Positions 16,941 to 25,520 are shown, numbered from the stretch's first letter. The stretch: DNA of 64,000 bases from Acidobacteriota bacterium (GCA_019639155.1 JAHBSJ010000011.1:45046-109045), one strand, 5' to 3'. Notes: generated from the letters alone by a model not told the origin. Numbers and translations are program-made.

Positions 16941-18623
16941 TTATGGATTTCTCGTACCTGTGAAAGGTATTTGCCCCTGCGGCGAATCGATATTGCCGCT
17001 GATCTGCGATCCGGCGACCGAGCCCTGCATCACAATGGTGATCGACGATCCGCCGAACTCAATGCCGCCCGACATCGAAAAACCGCTTGCCGACATATTG
17101 CCGGTCATTGCGGTCGTGCCCAATTGCGATGTCATCGTTCCCGAAACTGTGTTCCCCTGCTGCGTGATCGTCAGCGTGGCAGGCAGCGGCTGGCCGGGAA
17201 TGTTTATTGTGATGTTGTAAGTACCTGCAACGCTCGGCCCGCCTGGCCCGCCTGCCCCGCCGCCGGGATTTCCGCCCGGCCCGCCGGGACCTCTGGGACC
17301 GCCCTGCGGCGGACGCGGCTGTTCCTTGAATTCGAACACTTTGCCGTCAACCATAACGCGTGACACAAAACGGTCACGTGCGAATACGTCGCCCTTGACC
17401 ACGGCGAGATTGGCGATCTTGCCGACCTCGATCGAGCCAAGCTGCTTATCGACGCCGAGTATCTCTGCCGCTCCCAGCGTCATGGCCCTGATCGCGGCCT
17501 CTTTGCTGAGCCCGTTCTCTGTTGTCTTTGCGGCGTTAGCAAAAAAGTCAGTCAGACTTTGCAGGCCGCCGGACTGGAATGCGAATTTCACGCCGGCGTT
17601 ATTCAGTGCCGCAGGAGCCTTTGGCACGGCTTCACGCATACGAAGCGTCATCAGCGTTTCCGGATCGGCGTCCGCTGCCGCCGAAGTGGTTCGGCGGGGC
17701 AGGTTCAGCGAAAAGATAACAGGAACATTTTGAGCCTTCAGCCTGTCAACAACCGAACCGGCCTCGTGGCCGCCCGCAATGATGCCGCGAAGATTGAATT
17801 CGCGAATGAAATCCAATGCACGCACGATCTCCCGTTCCGTGACAGCGTTGAAAACAACAGGCATCTGGCGGTTGAGCGCGGGATAAAGAGCCGAAAGCGA
17901 ACGGTCAGCGGCAGGACGGCGTATTCCGGCAGGATTCGCTTCATACAACTTTTCGATCTCCATCTGACGCTGTGCATCGAGGAACATCTGACGCAATGCA
18001 GAAAACGTTCCCATCAGCGAGCCGGGATAGCCTCCCGGAATGGTCGCAAATGAGATGTGATGTGCAAGCGGCGATCGGACGATCATTCCTGAGACGTTGT
18101 CGCCGGCCAGGTTTATCACCGCTGACTGGCCGTTAAAGATCCCCGAACGGCCTGTCACCAACGCAGTTGTGAAACCGGCCGCACGAGCGGCTTCGAATTG
18201 GCCATCGCCTGCACGCAGATCGTCCGCCGCCATGTCCTCAGGCCGCAGGCCTGCGGGGTAATTCGAATTTGACGTGGGCGCCTGCTGCGCCGCCGCTGCC
18301 GCGGCGGCTGCCGCAGCACCGCCTCCGGGCCCGGCGGGACGTTGAGGAGCCGCAGGCATTCCGAGATTTGATACCGCGTCTATAAATCCCGGATAGACCG
18401 TCATTCCCGTGCCGTCGAAAACGATCGCATCCGCCGGAACCGCAACATTCGCCCCGACCGCAAAGATCAGGCCTTCACGTACAACGATGGTTCCCTTTTC
18501 GATTGCCGGCCCGGATACCGTAACGATGCGGGCGTTCGTTATCGCATAGCTCTGGCCATAGGCCGATGAACTGAACGCAATACAAAACACCGCACACAAA
18601 ACCAAGATCAGCTTTGTTCTCAT
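16941..18623 (-). CDS. Secreted amidohydrolase-like protein, degenerate site, extra C-terminal domain (paralogue 1)
   Basis: 560 residues with a signal peptide (LILVLCAVFCIAFSSSAYGQ). Amidohydrolase fold (GMTVYPGFIDA ... LGSIEVGKIANLAVVKGD), but HxH is replaced by VSNLG and the catalytic Asp region reads FQSGGLQS, so it is probably inactive. A run of nine Ala and a Pro/Gly-rich linker (PPQGGPRGPGGPGGNPGGG) are followed by a small beta-rich domain of about 90 residues (TYNITINIPGQPLPATLTITQ...). It is the first gene of the leftward operon; its downstream neighbour begins 18 bp after its stop. Confidence 0.87.
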   Translation of the reverse strand: MRTKLILVLCAVFCIAFSSSAYGQSYAITNARIVTVSGPAIEKGTIVVREGLIFAVGANVAVPADAIVFDGTGMTVYPGFIDAVSNLGMPAAPQRPAGPGGGAAAAAAAAAAQQAPTSNSNYPAGLRPEDMAADDLRAGDGQFEAARAAGFTTALVTGRSGIFNGQSAVINLAGDNVSGMIVRSPLAHHISFATIPGGYPGSLMGTFSALRQMFLDAQRQMEIEKLYEANPAGIRRPAADRSLSALYPALNRQMPVVFNAVTEREIVRALDFIREFNLRGIIAGGHEAGSVVDRLKAQNVPVIFSLNLPRRTTSAAADADPETLMTLRMREAVPKAPAALNNAGVKFAFQSGGLQSLTDFFANAAKTTENGLSKEAAIRAMTLGAAEILGVDKQLGSIEVGKIANLAVVKGDVFARDRFVSRVMVDGKVFEFKEQPRPPQGGPRGPGGPGGNPGGGAGGPGGPSVAGTYNITINIPGQPLPATLTITQQGNTVSGTMTSQLGTTAMTGNMSASGFSMSGGIEFGGSSITIVMQGSVAGSQISGNIDSPQGQIPFTGTRNP

Positions 18624-18773
18624 AATTCTGTACTTGTAAATAGAGTGAATCTCAATTTGCCGTGTTACGCAGAGGATATTACAAAAGTTTCAGCGGTCAA
18701 AACCGTGATCGAAGCATTTACAAATCCTTACATTCATGGCTTTACATCCGCTGTCTGCGTTATCATTTAATCG
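18624..18773. other. Divergent spacer between amidohydrolase operon and DCC gene
   Basis: 150 bp that must hold both outgoing promoters. I see no convincing -35/-10 pair or dyad in it. Confidence 0.4.
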
Positions 18774-19166
18774 ATGCGGCGTATAGTGCTTTTCGACGGT
18801 GTCTGCAATTTCTGCGACAGCTCTGTGAACTTCCTGATCGCACGCGACCGCGGCGACAAATTCCGTTTCGCCGCATTGCAGTCGCCCGCAGGCCAAGCTC
18901 TGAAAGAGCGTTTCAATATCGGCGACGATATCGATTCTGTCATTCTGATAGAGGACAATGCGGCTTATACTCATTCGGAAGCCGCCATCAGAATGGCAAA
19001 AGCACTCGGAGGCGTCTGGTCCGTTTTCGGCATTTTCGGAATCTTCCCCGCGGCCCTGCGCGATCCTTTTTATAAGTTTTTCGCAAAACACCGCTACAAG
19101 CTGTTCGGAAAAAAGGACGCCTGCATGATGCCGACGCCCGACATTCGAGCGAAGTTCATAGAATGA
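18774..19166 (+). CDS. DCC-family (DUF393) thiol-disulfide oxidoreductase-like protein
   Basis: 130 residues. The family-defining start FDGVCNFCDSSVNFLIARDR gives the DGxCxxC motif, followed by KFRFAALQSP and DSVILIEDN as in other DUF393 proteins. A thioredoxin-like redox role is assumed for the family but not proven. Its stop overlaps the ATG of mutS2 (ATGA), so the two are cotranslated; whether they share a task is unknown. Confidence 0.9.
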   Translation: MRRIVLFDGVCNFCDSSVNFLIARDRGDKFRFAALQSPAGQALKERFNIGDDIDSVILIEDNAAYTHSEAAIRMAKALGGVWSVFGIFGIFPAALRDPFYKFFAKHRYKLFGKKDACMMPTPDIRAKFIE

Positions 19167-21709
19167 GTTACTCGACCGCGACATTGGAATTTGAACGGCT
19201 TCTCAGTATCGTATCGCGTCATGCACAGACGCCAATGGGGGCCGAGAAGATTCGCGCATCCGCACCATTTGCGGGCAGGATCGAGCTGGACAGCACGCTT
19301 TCCGCTATACGAGAAGCCCAAAAATTGAGCGAAGAAAAACAGGTCACTTGGTCGTTCAGCGGGCTCGAAGATCCTGCCCAACAGATAGTTCTTCTGCGCA
19401 TCCGAGATGCCGCACTCGACCCGCTGTCGCTGCTGGAGGCCGCTAGTATCTGCGAGCAAGCCGTCTTTGCGAAACACGCCCTGCAGCCCGAAAAAGATCA
19501 CGCTCCGACGCTGTGGCAGTTCGTCGAAGGACTTCCCCGCGAGCTGACAAATGCGGCTGAGGAGATAAAACGCAAGATCCTGCCGGGCGGCGAATTGGAC
19601 GACGACGCATCGCCCGAACTTGCTCTTCTTCGCCGCGAGATAAATGCCCAGCGAGCTCGCCTGACCAAAACACTCGAATCCGCGATGCGTGCCGCGGGAA
19701 CCGCGATCCAGGACGAGATCGTAACGGTGCGGAACGACCGCTTCGTCATTCCCGTAAAGGCCGATCTTCGCGGCAAGATCGGCGGCGTTGCACACGGATT
19801 CTCATCGAGCGGTGCGACCGTTTATATCGAGCCGCTCGAGACCATCGAAGCGAACAACGAACTCCAGAACTTGAAAGGTAAAGAAGAACGCGAGACTGCG
19901 AGGATCCTTTTCGGCCTCACCGAAAAGCTCCGCGAATTGCTCCCCGCCGTCGAATCGGCGGTAGTTGTCGTAACAGAACTGGACGCCGTAAAGGCTAAGC
20001 TCGAATTCGCCCGCAGCTTTAACGCGGTCGTCCCCGAGATATCCGACGACGGCTCGCTTGAACTCATCGACGCTCGTCATCCTCTCTTGTCAGAGCCGCC
20101 TGCGTCAGCGGGCGGCAATGAAGTTGGGCCCGAAAAAACATCGACCGAGAGAGGGTCGTCGCAACTGCCGCCCGCTACCGCAGGCGGCTCTGACCACGTT
20201 GTGCCGAACTCATTTACGCTCACCGCCGAGAGCTCGGTCATGATCATCTCCGGAGCCAACGCCGGCGGTAAGACCGTCGTTCTGAAGACCGCCGGGTTGC
20301 TCAGCTTAATGGCGATCTCGGGTCTGCCGGTGCCCGCGGCGTCCGCGAGAGTACCGTTCTATCGCTCGATACTTGCGGATATCGGCGATCATCAATCTTT
20401 GAGCGCAAATCTTTCTACATTTTCCTCGCATATGTCGAACATCGCCGGCATGCTCCGGGATTGCGAGCCGCCCTCGCTCGTACTGCTCGACGAGGCCGGC
20501 ACAGGAACCGACCCCGAAGAAGGCTCGGCTCTCGGCGTTGCCGTCGTCGATCATTTCCGCCGAAAAGGCGCTCAGGTCATTGCCTCAACCCATTATCGCG
20601 GGCTGAAAATGTACGCCGCGAACGATCCGAACGTGATCAACGCATCTGTCGAATTCGACGAAAAGACGCTTCGCCCGACATACAAGTTGCTGATAGGTAT
20701 TGCAGGTGCATCTTCGGGGCTTGAGATCGCGAGGCGTTTCGGCATAGCAGACCATGTCATCGCAACGGCCCGTGAAAACCTCGACACCGCGGCTCAGGAA
20801 GCCGAAAATTACCTTCGCCGGCTGCAAACAGAGACACGGCAAGCCGAAGACCTGCGGATTGCGTTGGAAGAGGAACGTGAAGTAGTAGCCGAGAAATTCG
20901 CGTCGCTCGAAAAAGACGCCGCAAAACGAGAAAAGATGCGCCAGCGTGAATTCGAGGCCGGTCTCGCTCAGACGGTCGAAGATTTCGACCGCCAATCAAA
21001 GGCGTTCCTGAAAACCATCGAGGACAAGGCCCTGAGAAACAAACTCGACAAAGAACGCCTCGCCCGGAAAGCCGAATTGAATAGAGCCGTTATTCGTAAG
21101 GTTTCAACCGCAGAGACGCCAAGACGCGGAGAGGCCCTGAAAAGCTCTCCTCCTTACGCGGCCGAAGGCACTGGCGGTATTGTAACGCCAGAACGAGGGG
21201 TGGCATCAACGTCGGCTTCCGACGTTGATGACGGGGTGGTTCTCTCGGTCGGTTCGCACGTCATCACCTCTTTCGGCAACATCGGGGTTATCGAGCGAAT
21301 GGACAAAGATGTGGCTGAGGTCCTCGTAGGCGGAATGCGTCTCCGTGAAAAACTCGCCGATCTGCAATTGTCAGAACCGCCTGCGCCAGCGGGCGGCAAG
21401 GCCGGTGTCAGTAAGGGCTCACCGCGTAATTCAGGCATCTCACGGCCCATCGATGCGCCTGAAGTTGCTGCCGAACTCAACCTCATAGGCATGACCACCG
21501 CGGAGGCCGAATACGAGCTTGACCGCTTTCTCGACGAAGCCTACATGGCTTCGCAGAGCCGCATCCGCATCATCCACGGCCACGGCACCGGCGCGTTGAA
21601 AAATTTCGTCCGCCACTTCCTCAACGGCCACCCGCACGTCGAAAAGTACGAATTCGCCCCATCCAACCAAGGCGGAAACGGTGCTACAATAGCAGAACTG
21701 AGGTTATGA
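19163..21709 (+). CDS. mutS2: Endonuclease/ATPase MutS2 with in-frame repeat insertions
   Basis: 848 residues, longer than the usual ~780. Order: MutS core-like N terminus, clamp, ATPase with Walker A SGANAGGKTVVL (about 362-373), LLDEAGTGTDPEEG and STHYRGLKM, long coiled coil (about 535-645), and the C-terminal Smr nuclease domain with IIHGHGTGALK. MutS2 acts in recombination control and rescue of collided ribosomes. The excess length comes from in-frame palindromic repeats at 20090-20193, about 21108-21240 and 21371-21398, located in linkers before the ATPase and before Smr. The last codons (FAPSNQGGNGATIAEL) are duplicated downstream beyond the toxin-antitoxin genes. Confidence 0.95.
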   Translation: MSYSTATLEFERLLSIVSRHAQTPMGAEKIRASAPFAGRIELDSTLSAIREAQKLSEEKQVTWSFSGLEDPAQQIVLLRIRDAALDPLSLLEAASICEQAVFAKHALQPEKDHAPTLWQFVEGLPRELTNAAEEIKRKILPGGELDDDASPELALLRREINAQRARLTKTLESAMRAAGTAIQDEIVTVRNDRFVIPVKADLRGKIGGVAHGFSSSGATVYIEPLETIEANNELQNLKGKEERETARILFGLTEKLRELLPAVESAVVVVTELDAVKAKLEFARSFNAVVPEISDDGSLELIDARHPLLSEPPASAGGNEVGPEKTSTERGSSQLPPATAGGSDHVVPNSFTLTAESSVMIISGANAGGKTVVLKTAGLLSLMAISGLPVPAASARVPFYRSILADIGDHQSLSANLSTFSSHMSNIAGMLRDCEPPSLVLLDEAGTGTDPEEGSALGVAVVDHFRRKGAQVIASTHYRGLKMYAANDPNVINASVEFDEKTLRPTYKLLIGIAGASSGLEIARRFGIADHVIATARENLDTAAQEAENYLRRLQTETRQAEDLRIALEEEREVVAEKFASLEKDAAKREKMRQREFEAGLAQTVEDFDRQSKAFLKTIEDKALRNKLDKERLARKAELNRAVIRKVSTAETPRRGEALKSSPPYAAEGTGGIVTPERGVASTSASDVDDGVVLSVGSHVITSFGNIGVIERMDKDVAEVLVGGMRLREKLADLQLSEPPAPAGGKAGVSKGSPRNSGISRPIDAPEVAAELNLIGMTTAEAEYELDRFLDEAYMASQSRIRIIHGHGTGALKNFVRHFLNGHPHVEKYEFAPSNQGGNGATIAELRL
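20090..20193. repeat. REP-like palindrome inserted in frame in mutS2
   Basis: Two 28-bp arms (20090-20117 and 20166-20193) are inverted copies with few mismatches: TCAGAGCCGCCTGCG...AGCGGGCGGCA. They surround 48 bp. The insert encodes SEPPASAGG ... LPPATAGGS between the HPLL segment and the ATPase domain. A third copy of the arm lies at 21371-21398. Confidence 0.88.
21108..21240. repeat. Second composite repeat insertion in mutS2
   Basis: Contains a CCGCAGAGACGCC...GACGCGGAGAG stretch and the perfect dyad ATCAACGTCGG-CTT-CCGACGTTGAT (21205-21229), flanked by GGGGTGG on both sides. The frame stays open through it. It lies in the linker between the coiled coil and the Smr domain. Confidence 0.8.
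21371..21398. repeat. Third REP-like arm in mutS2
   Basis: TCAGAACCGCCTGCGCCAGC continues to GGGCGGCA, nearly identical to the arm at 20090-20117. It encodes SEPPAPAGGK. Confidence 0.85.
21653..21693 (+). repeat. Direct repeat, copy 1 (native 3' end of mutS2)
   Basis: 41-bp segment identical to 22476-22516, encoding FAPSNQGGNGATI plus part of the next codons. It includes TGCTACAAT (21682-21690), an extended -10-like motif that may serve the downstream genes. After the identical core, the two copies diverge. Confidence 0.95.
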
Positions 21710-21771
21710 TTTTTTTCATTTGATCGCGAAGGAAAGCGCTAGAATAGTGGAGGAAATTAGATCTACTGATA

Positions 21772-22029
21772 ATGACGCGACAAGAACTCATAAAAGAATT
21801 TCAGGGATATCCACCTTCTGTTCAATCGGAATTGCTTCGAGAATTGCGGCGGGTCTATGACGATAACGTTGTGGACAACCGATCTGAAAATAATAAAGAA
21901 CTAGATGTCGTTGCAAGGCGTGCAATTGCCCGAAGCTTGGCCGGAAGTATTAAGATGACGAATCCTCCGATGACCCGGCAAGAAGTTAGAGACCAGTATT
22001 ACGGACGCCTAACCGAGAAGCATAGATGA
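21772..22029 (+). CDS. VapB-like antitoxin of PIN toxin-antitoxin pair
   Basis: 85 residues, small, charged and helical (MTRQELIKEFQGYPPSVQSELLRELRRVYDD...). No named DNA-binding domain is obvious. It is called an antitoxin because it immediately precedes a PIN-domain gene with a 4-bp ATGA overlap, the usual VapBC layout. A GGAGG-like site lies about 20 bp upstream. Base composition looks more AT-rich than mutS2 and dnaG on either side, consistent with acquisition. Confidence 0.7.
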   Translation: MTRQELIKEFQGYPPSVQSELLRELRRVYDDNVVDNRSENNKELDVVARRAIARSLAGSIKMTNPPMTRQEVRDQYYGRLTEKHR

Positions 22030-22466
22030 TGCGAGTCCTGTTAGATTCGGATGTTGTCCTTGACTATGTTCTCCCTCGCGAGGAGTTTCTCTCAGATGCC
22101 GAGAAGATCTTCGACGCCCTTGCTGACCTAGAATTTGACGGTTACGTATCTGCCATTGCTCTGCTTAATGTTCATTATTTCGCCGGAAAAGTACACGATA
22201 ACCACTATGCCAAAGCTGAAGTGGTAAAGCTTTTGTCTCTGATCTACGTGGCAACTATAGATGAATTGACCTTTCAACGTGCGCTGAATTATTCATTCCA
22301 TGATTACGAAGACGCCGTTCAATGCGCATCGGCCGTGGGCCATGACCTAGATGCTATCGTCACTCGAAATAAAAAGGACTTTGAAAACTCACCGCTGCCA
22401 GTTTACTCTCCGTCTGAATTTATAGACCTGATCAACGACGAACTGAAAACTATCGAATCGAATTGA
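22026..22466 (+). CDS. VapC-like PIN-domain toxin
   Basis: 146 residues. PIN ribonuclease pattern: RVLLDSDVVLDYVL at the N terminus (first acidic ligands), mid-protein acidic residues, and DYEDAVQCASAVGHDLDAIVTRNKKDF at the C terminus, the classical late PIN motif. Such toxins cut tRNA or rRNA and are held inactive by the partner. It overlaps the antitoxin gene by 4 bp. A duplicated mutS2 tail begins 10 bp after its stop. Confidence 0.88.
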   Translation: MMRVLLDSDVVLDYVLPREEFLSDAEKIFDALADLEFDGYVSAIALLNVHYFAGKVHDNHYAKAEVVKLLSLIYVATIDELTFQRALNYSFHDYEDAVQCASAVGHDLDAIVTRNKKDFENSPLPVYSPSEFIDLINDELKTIESN

Positions 22467-22472
22467 TGATCC

Positions 22473-22532
22473 GATTTCGCCCCATCCAACCAAGGCGGAA
22501 ACGGTGCTACAATAGCCGAAATGAAAAATTAG
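22473..22532 (+). pseudogene. Displaced 3' end of mutS2 (second copy with own stop)
   Basis: Encodes D-FAPSNQGGNGATIAEMKN and a TAG stop in the mutS2 frame. 41 bp (22476-22516) are identical to the live mutS2 end, then the sequence changes (live gene: AELRL). It looks like the original gene end left behind when the segment carrying vapBC was inserted. It carries the same TGCTACAAT (22505-22513), a likely promoter element for the kinase gene that starts at 22541. Confidence 0.85.
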
Positions 22533-22540
22533 ATTTGTTC

Positions 22541-23665
22541 ATGCCGAAATTGTTTGGAAACCGATGGAAAGTAGAGAGGGACTTACCCGAAGGTGGACAG
22601 GCATACACCTACGTCGTTCGCGATGTAACTGACAGCAACCAACCATTAAGGGTTCTCAAACGCTTGAAAAATCCGAAAAGAATAGCGCGGTTCAAATCCG
22701 AGCTTGATGCTATCAGTTTGGTCAAACATCCAAATATTATAGAGCTAGTAGACTCCGACCTAGAGCATGCTCCTCCCTTCATCGTGATGGAATACTGCGA
22801 ACTAGGAGAATTAACTTTCGACAATGTTTCACGTTTTTCAACGATTAAAAAGCTGGAAATATTTTCTCGAATTTGTGGCGCGATTGGGCACTGCCACTCA
22901 ATGAACATTATTCATCGCGACCTAAAGCCGTCGAATATCCTGTTTCGTGGTTCCACGGATATTCCGGTCATATCTGATTTCGGAATCTGCTTGAACACAG
23001 AATCCGGACTCGAACGGATGACGGAAGCCAACGAGCAAGCGGGGTCTCGATATTTTATGGCTCCCGAGCTTGCAGATGGCCACCTTAACATTGTCACGCC
23101 AAGCTGCGATGTTTATTCACTCGGGAAACTTCTGTATTGGATGTTTGCTGGCCGTTTATTTGATCGAGAGAAGCATTGTAACGATGGCTGGGATCTACGT
23201 TTACAGATCAGCGAACCGGAGGTCAATTGGATTTACGATGAAATTTTCGCCATGACAATTGTCGAAGACCCATCAAAGCGATTTGAGAATGCAACTCTTC
23301 TGGGTTCGGCGGTTGAAAGCATATTACTACGAATAAGAAAAGGGGGGCGTTACCTTGACACAACCGTTCCAAGTGACTGTTTGTTTTGTGCGATCGGAAA
23401 ATACTCTAAGACGCAACTGCTGCCAGTTATAGCCCCAATGCCTCTAAATCCGGAGACCCGCAAGGTTGAGGAGTATGAGCTGCGATATGGAAACAATTTA
23501 GGATTCGCTGGACGGGATCATAATCTGCCAGCAGCCAATATTGAATCGGGTCAATTCATGAGAGTACTGATTTTGAAATGTGATCATTGCGGGAATGTCC
23601 AAATATTCCAATTTGAAAAGGTAGGCGGTCCATGGAAGAATATCGAGCCGCAAAGGCCAGCATAA
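22541..23665 (+). CDS. Ser/Thr protein kinase with C-terminal Cys-pair (zinc-ribbon-like) domain
   Basis: 374 residues from ATG 22541. The frame also opens at 22463, but that would read through the mutS2 remnant, so the shorter start is chosen. Eukaryote-type kinase: Gly loop LPEGGQAYTY, VLKRLK lysine, ELDAI glutamate, catalytic HRDLKPSNILF, SDFGIC and MAPEL. After residue ~285, a separate domain has two CxxC pairs (DCLFC and CDHCGN) about 75 residues apart, suggesting a split zinc ribbon. There is no transmembrane segment, so it is cytoplasmic. It sits between the toxin-antitoxin pair and dnaG and looks AT-rich, as if acquired. Confidence 0.88.
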   Translation: MPKLFGNRWKVERDLPEGGQAYTYVVRDVTDSNQPLRVLKRLKNPKRIARFKSELDAISLVKHPNIIELVDSDLEHAPPFIVMEYCELGELTFDNVSRFSTIKKLEIFSRICGAIGHCHSMNIIHRDLKPSNILFRGSTDIPVISDFGICLNTESGLERMTEANEQAGSRYFMAPELADGHLNIVTPSCDVYSLGKLLYWMFAGRLFDREKHCNDGWDLRLQISEPEVNWIYDEIFAMTIVEDPSKRFENATLLGSAVESILLRIRKGGRYLDTTVPSDCLFCAIGKYSKTQLLPVIAPMPLNPETRKVEEYELRYGNNLGFAGRDHNLPAANIESGQFMRVLILKCDHCGNVQIFQFEKVGGPWKNIEPQRPA

Positions 23666-23669
23666 CTTG

Positions 23670-25514
23670 ATGCTCTACGCCCAACACGTCATCGACGACC
23701 TGAAGAACCGTGCCGATCTGGTGCGGATCGTTCAGCAATACGTCCCGGATCTGAAAAAAAAGGGGGCGAATTGGATGGCGTGCTGCCCGTTTCATCAGGA
23801 GAAAACGCCGTCATTCTCGGTCAATCCCGCTAAAGGTTTTTACAAGTGTTTCGGCTGTGACAAAGGCGGAACGGCGTTCAATTTTCTGATGGAAATGGAA
23901 AATATCTCCTTTCCGGAGGCCATCAAACGCGTCGCGGACATCAGCGGCTATATGCTGCCGCAGCCGATCGACGACGAGAGTTATAAACGCAGCAAGAAAA
24001 AACGCGACGAGAAAAAGCTCCTTGCCGAGCAGGTCATCGAACTCAATCAGGTCGCCCTCGATTTTTGGGAAAAAGAGTTAAAAGGCAAAAGTAAAAAGGC
24101 AAAAGAGGCCCGCGAATATCTGGAAAAGCGGGGCATTCCCGAAGAAATTCAGAAGCAGTTTCGTATAGGTTTTTCGCCCGATTCCTGGGATTCTCTGCTG
24201 TCGGTATTACGTGATTTCGGTGCCGATGAAAAGCTGATAGCCCAAAGCGGCCTCGTTTCCGTAAATGAAGAGAAAGACAGGACTTATGACCGTTTCCGGG
24301 GACGTATCATGTTTCCTGTTCTTGATATCGAAGGCCGTCCGGTGGCTTTCGGGGCCCGCGGCCTAACGCCCGAAGATCAGCCGAAATACCTAAATTCACC
24401 GGAAACCCCGGCATACGTAAAAAGCGATCATCTTTACGGGCTTTTCCAGGCAAAGGACGCCATCCGCAAGAAGCGCTTCGTCATTCTTGTCGAAGGCTAT
24501 CTCGACCTGATCGCTCTTTTTCAGCACGGCATCACGAACGTCGCCGCGAGCCTCGGTACGGCGTTCACCGATTCACAAGCGAAATTGCTCCACCGATTTA
24601 CGGAACGCGTAGTGATCAACTACGACGGCGACGACGCCGGTATAAAGGCCGCACGCCGTGCCGTCGAGCACTTGCTGCCGCAAAATTTCGATATCAAGAT
24701 CCTCGTCCTGCCCGAAGGTAAAGACCCCGACGATTACGTCCGCGAACACGGTCCCGAACGCTATTCCGAACTCCGTGGCAAGGCATTGCCGTTCCTGCGT
24801 TTCTGCCTCGATGCTGTGTCAAGAGGCCGCGACCTCAACGACGCCAAGCAGAAAGCTGAGGCCGTCGAAGAGATATTGCCCGTGATCAGCCCGATCCGAA
24901 ATACCGTCCGCCAGCGTGCGACATTCGACCAGGCGATGGACCATTTTGGCATCGAAGATACCGGCGTTCGGCGTGAATTGTGGACGACAATTCACAGAGG
25001 GAACCAGGCAATGACCCCTGCCGCAAAGGACCATGTCGTCCGCGCGTCAGGCCTGAAAGAGACCATTGTCGAACGCGATCTCCTGCGATTTCTTGCGACC
25101 GACGGGAAAGCTCGTGAGATTATCTTGCCGCAGCTTGAGCCAAGCGATTTCGAGAGGCTCGCGAATTCGCATATTTTTGAGGCCTTAATCTCTCAGCATG
25201 AATCCGGAAGCGATCTCACCTGTGATTCAATATTGAGCATCGCAGAATGGAACGAACGGGACGTCGAACGGATAAGAGGCATATTTGACGCTGCCCCGAA
25301 CAGTGACGATCCAGGCTCTGTACTTCGCCGTGCAGAGGAATGCCTCCGCGGACTTCGGGACATGGCGATCAACAACCGGATCTTGGAGCTAACGCGGCAA
25401 ACCGCCATTGCGGAGCAGACGGGCGATACGGCACTTGTCGCTACGCTGATCGACGAAAAATTCGAACTGGAGAAATTGCGGCGTTCGCTTCACCATCACA
25501 CTGCGACTTTGTGA
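23670..25514 (+). CDS. dnaG: DNA primase
   Basis: 614 residues. Makes RNA primers at the replication fork. N-terminal CHC2 zinc site (C39, H42, C60, C63: CCPFHQEKTPSF ... YKCFGCDKGG), core with Toprim motifs FVILVEGYLDLIALFQHG and INYDGDDAGIKAARRA, then a C-terminal helicase-binding region. A TTG one codon upstream (23667) is a possible alternative start. It is followed by rpoD as in the classical macromolecular-synthesis operon order; the rpsU member is not present here. Confidence 0.97.
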   Translation: MLYAQHVIDDLKNRADLVRIVQQYVPDLKKKGANWMACCPFHQEKTPSFSVNPAKGFYKCFGCDKGGTAFNFLMEMENISFPEAIKRVADISGYMLPQPIDDESYKRSKKKRDEKKLLAEQVIELNQVALDFWEKELKGKSKKAKEAREYLEKRGIPEEIQKQFRIGFSPDSWDSLLSVLRDFGADEKLIAQSGLVSVNEEKDRTYDRFRGRIMFPVLDIEGRPVAFGARGLTPEDQPKYLNSPETPAYVKSDHLYGLFQAKDAIRKKRFVILVEGYLDLIALFQHGITNVAASLGTAFTDSQAKLLHRFTERVVINYDGDDAGIKAARRAVEHLLPQNFDIKILVLPEGKDPDDYVREHGPERYSELRGKALPFLRFCLDAVSRGRDLNDAKQKAEAVEEILPVISPIRNTVRQRATFDQAMDHFGIEDTGVRRELWTTIHRGNQAMTPAAKDHVVRASGLKETIVERDLLRFLATDGKAREIILPQLEPSDFERLANSHIFEALISQHESGSDLTCDSILSIAEWNERDVERIRGIFDAAPNSDDPGSVLRRAEECLRGLRDMAINNRILELTRQTAIAEQTGDTALVATLIDEKFELEKLRRSLHHHTATL

Positions 25515-25520
25515 TATAAT
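25512..25520 (+). promoter_or_regulatory. Extended -10 promoter candidate of rpoD
   Basis: TGATATAAT, a perfect TGnTATAAT, uses the dnaG stop codon TGA as its TGn part. No clear -35 is seen. The leader to the rpoD ATG is about 110 nt and contains a CGAATGACG/CTCATTCGCCG-like dyad (25565-25592). Confidence 0.55.

Noticed and set aside
22463..22540. Upstream start for the kinase overlapping vapC
   Set aside because: Would translate the displaced mutS2 tail in another frame; the ATG at 22541 gives a normal kinase N terminus.
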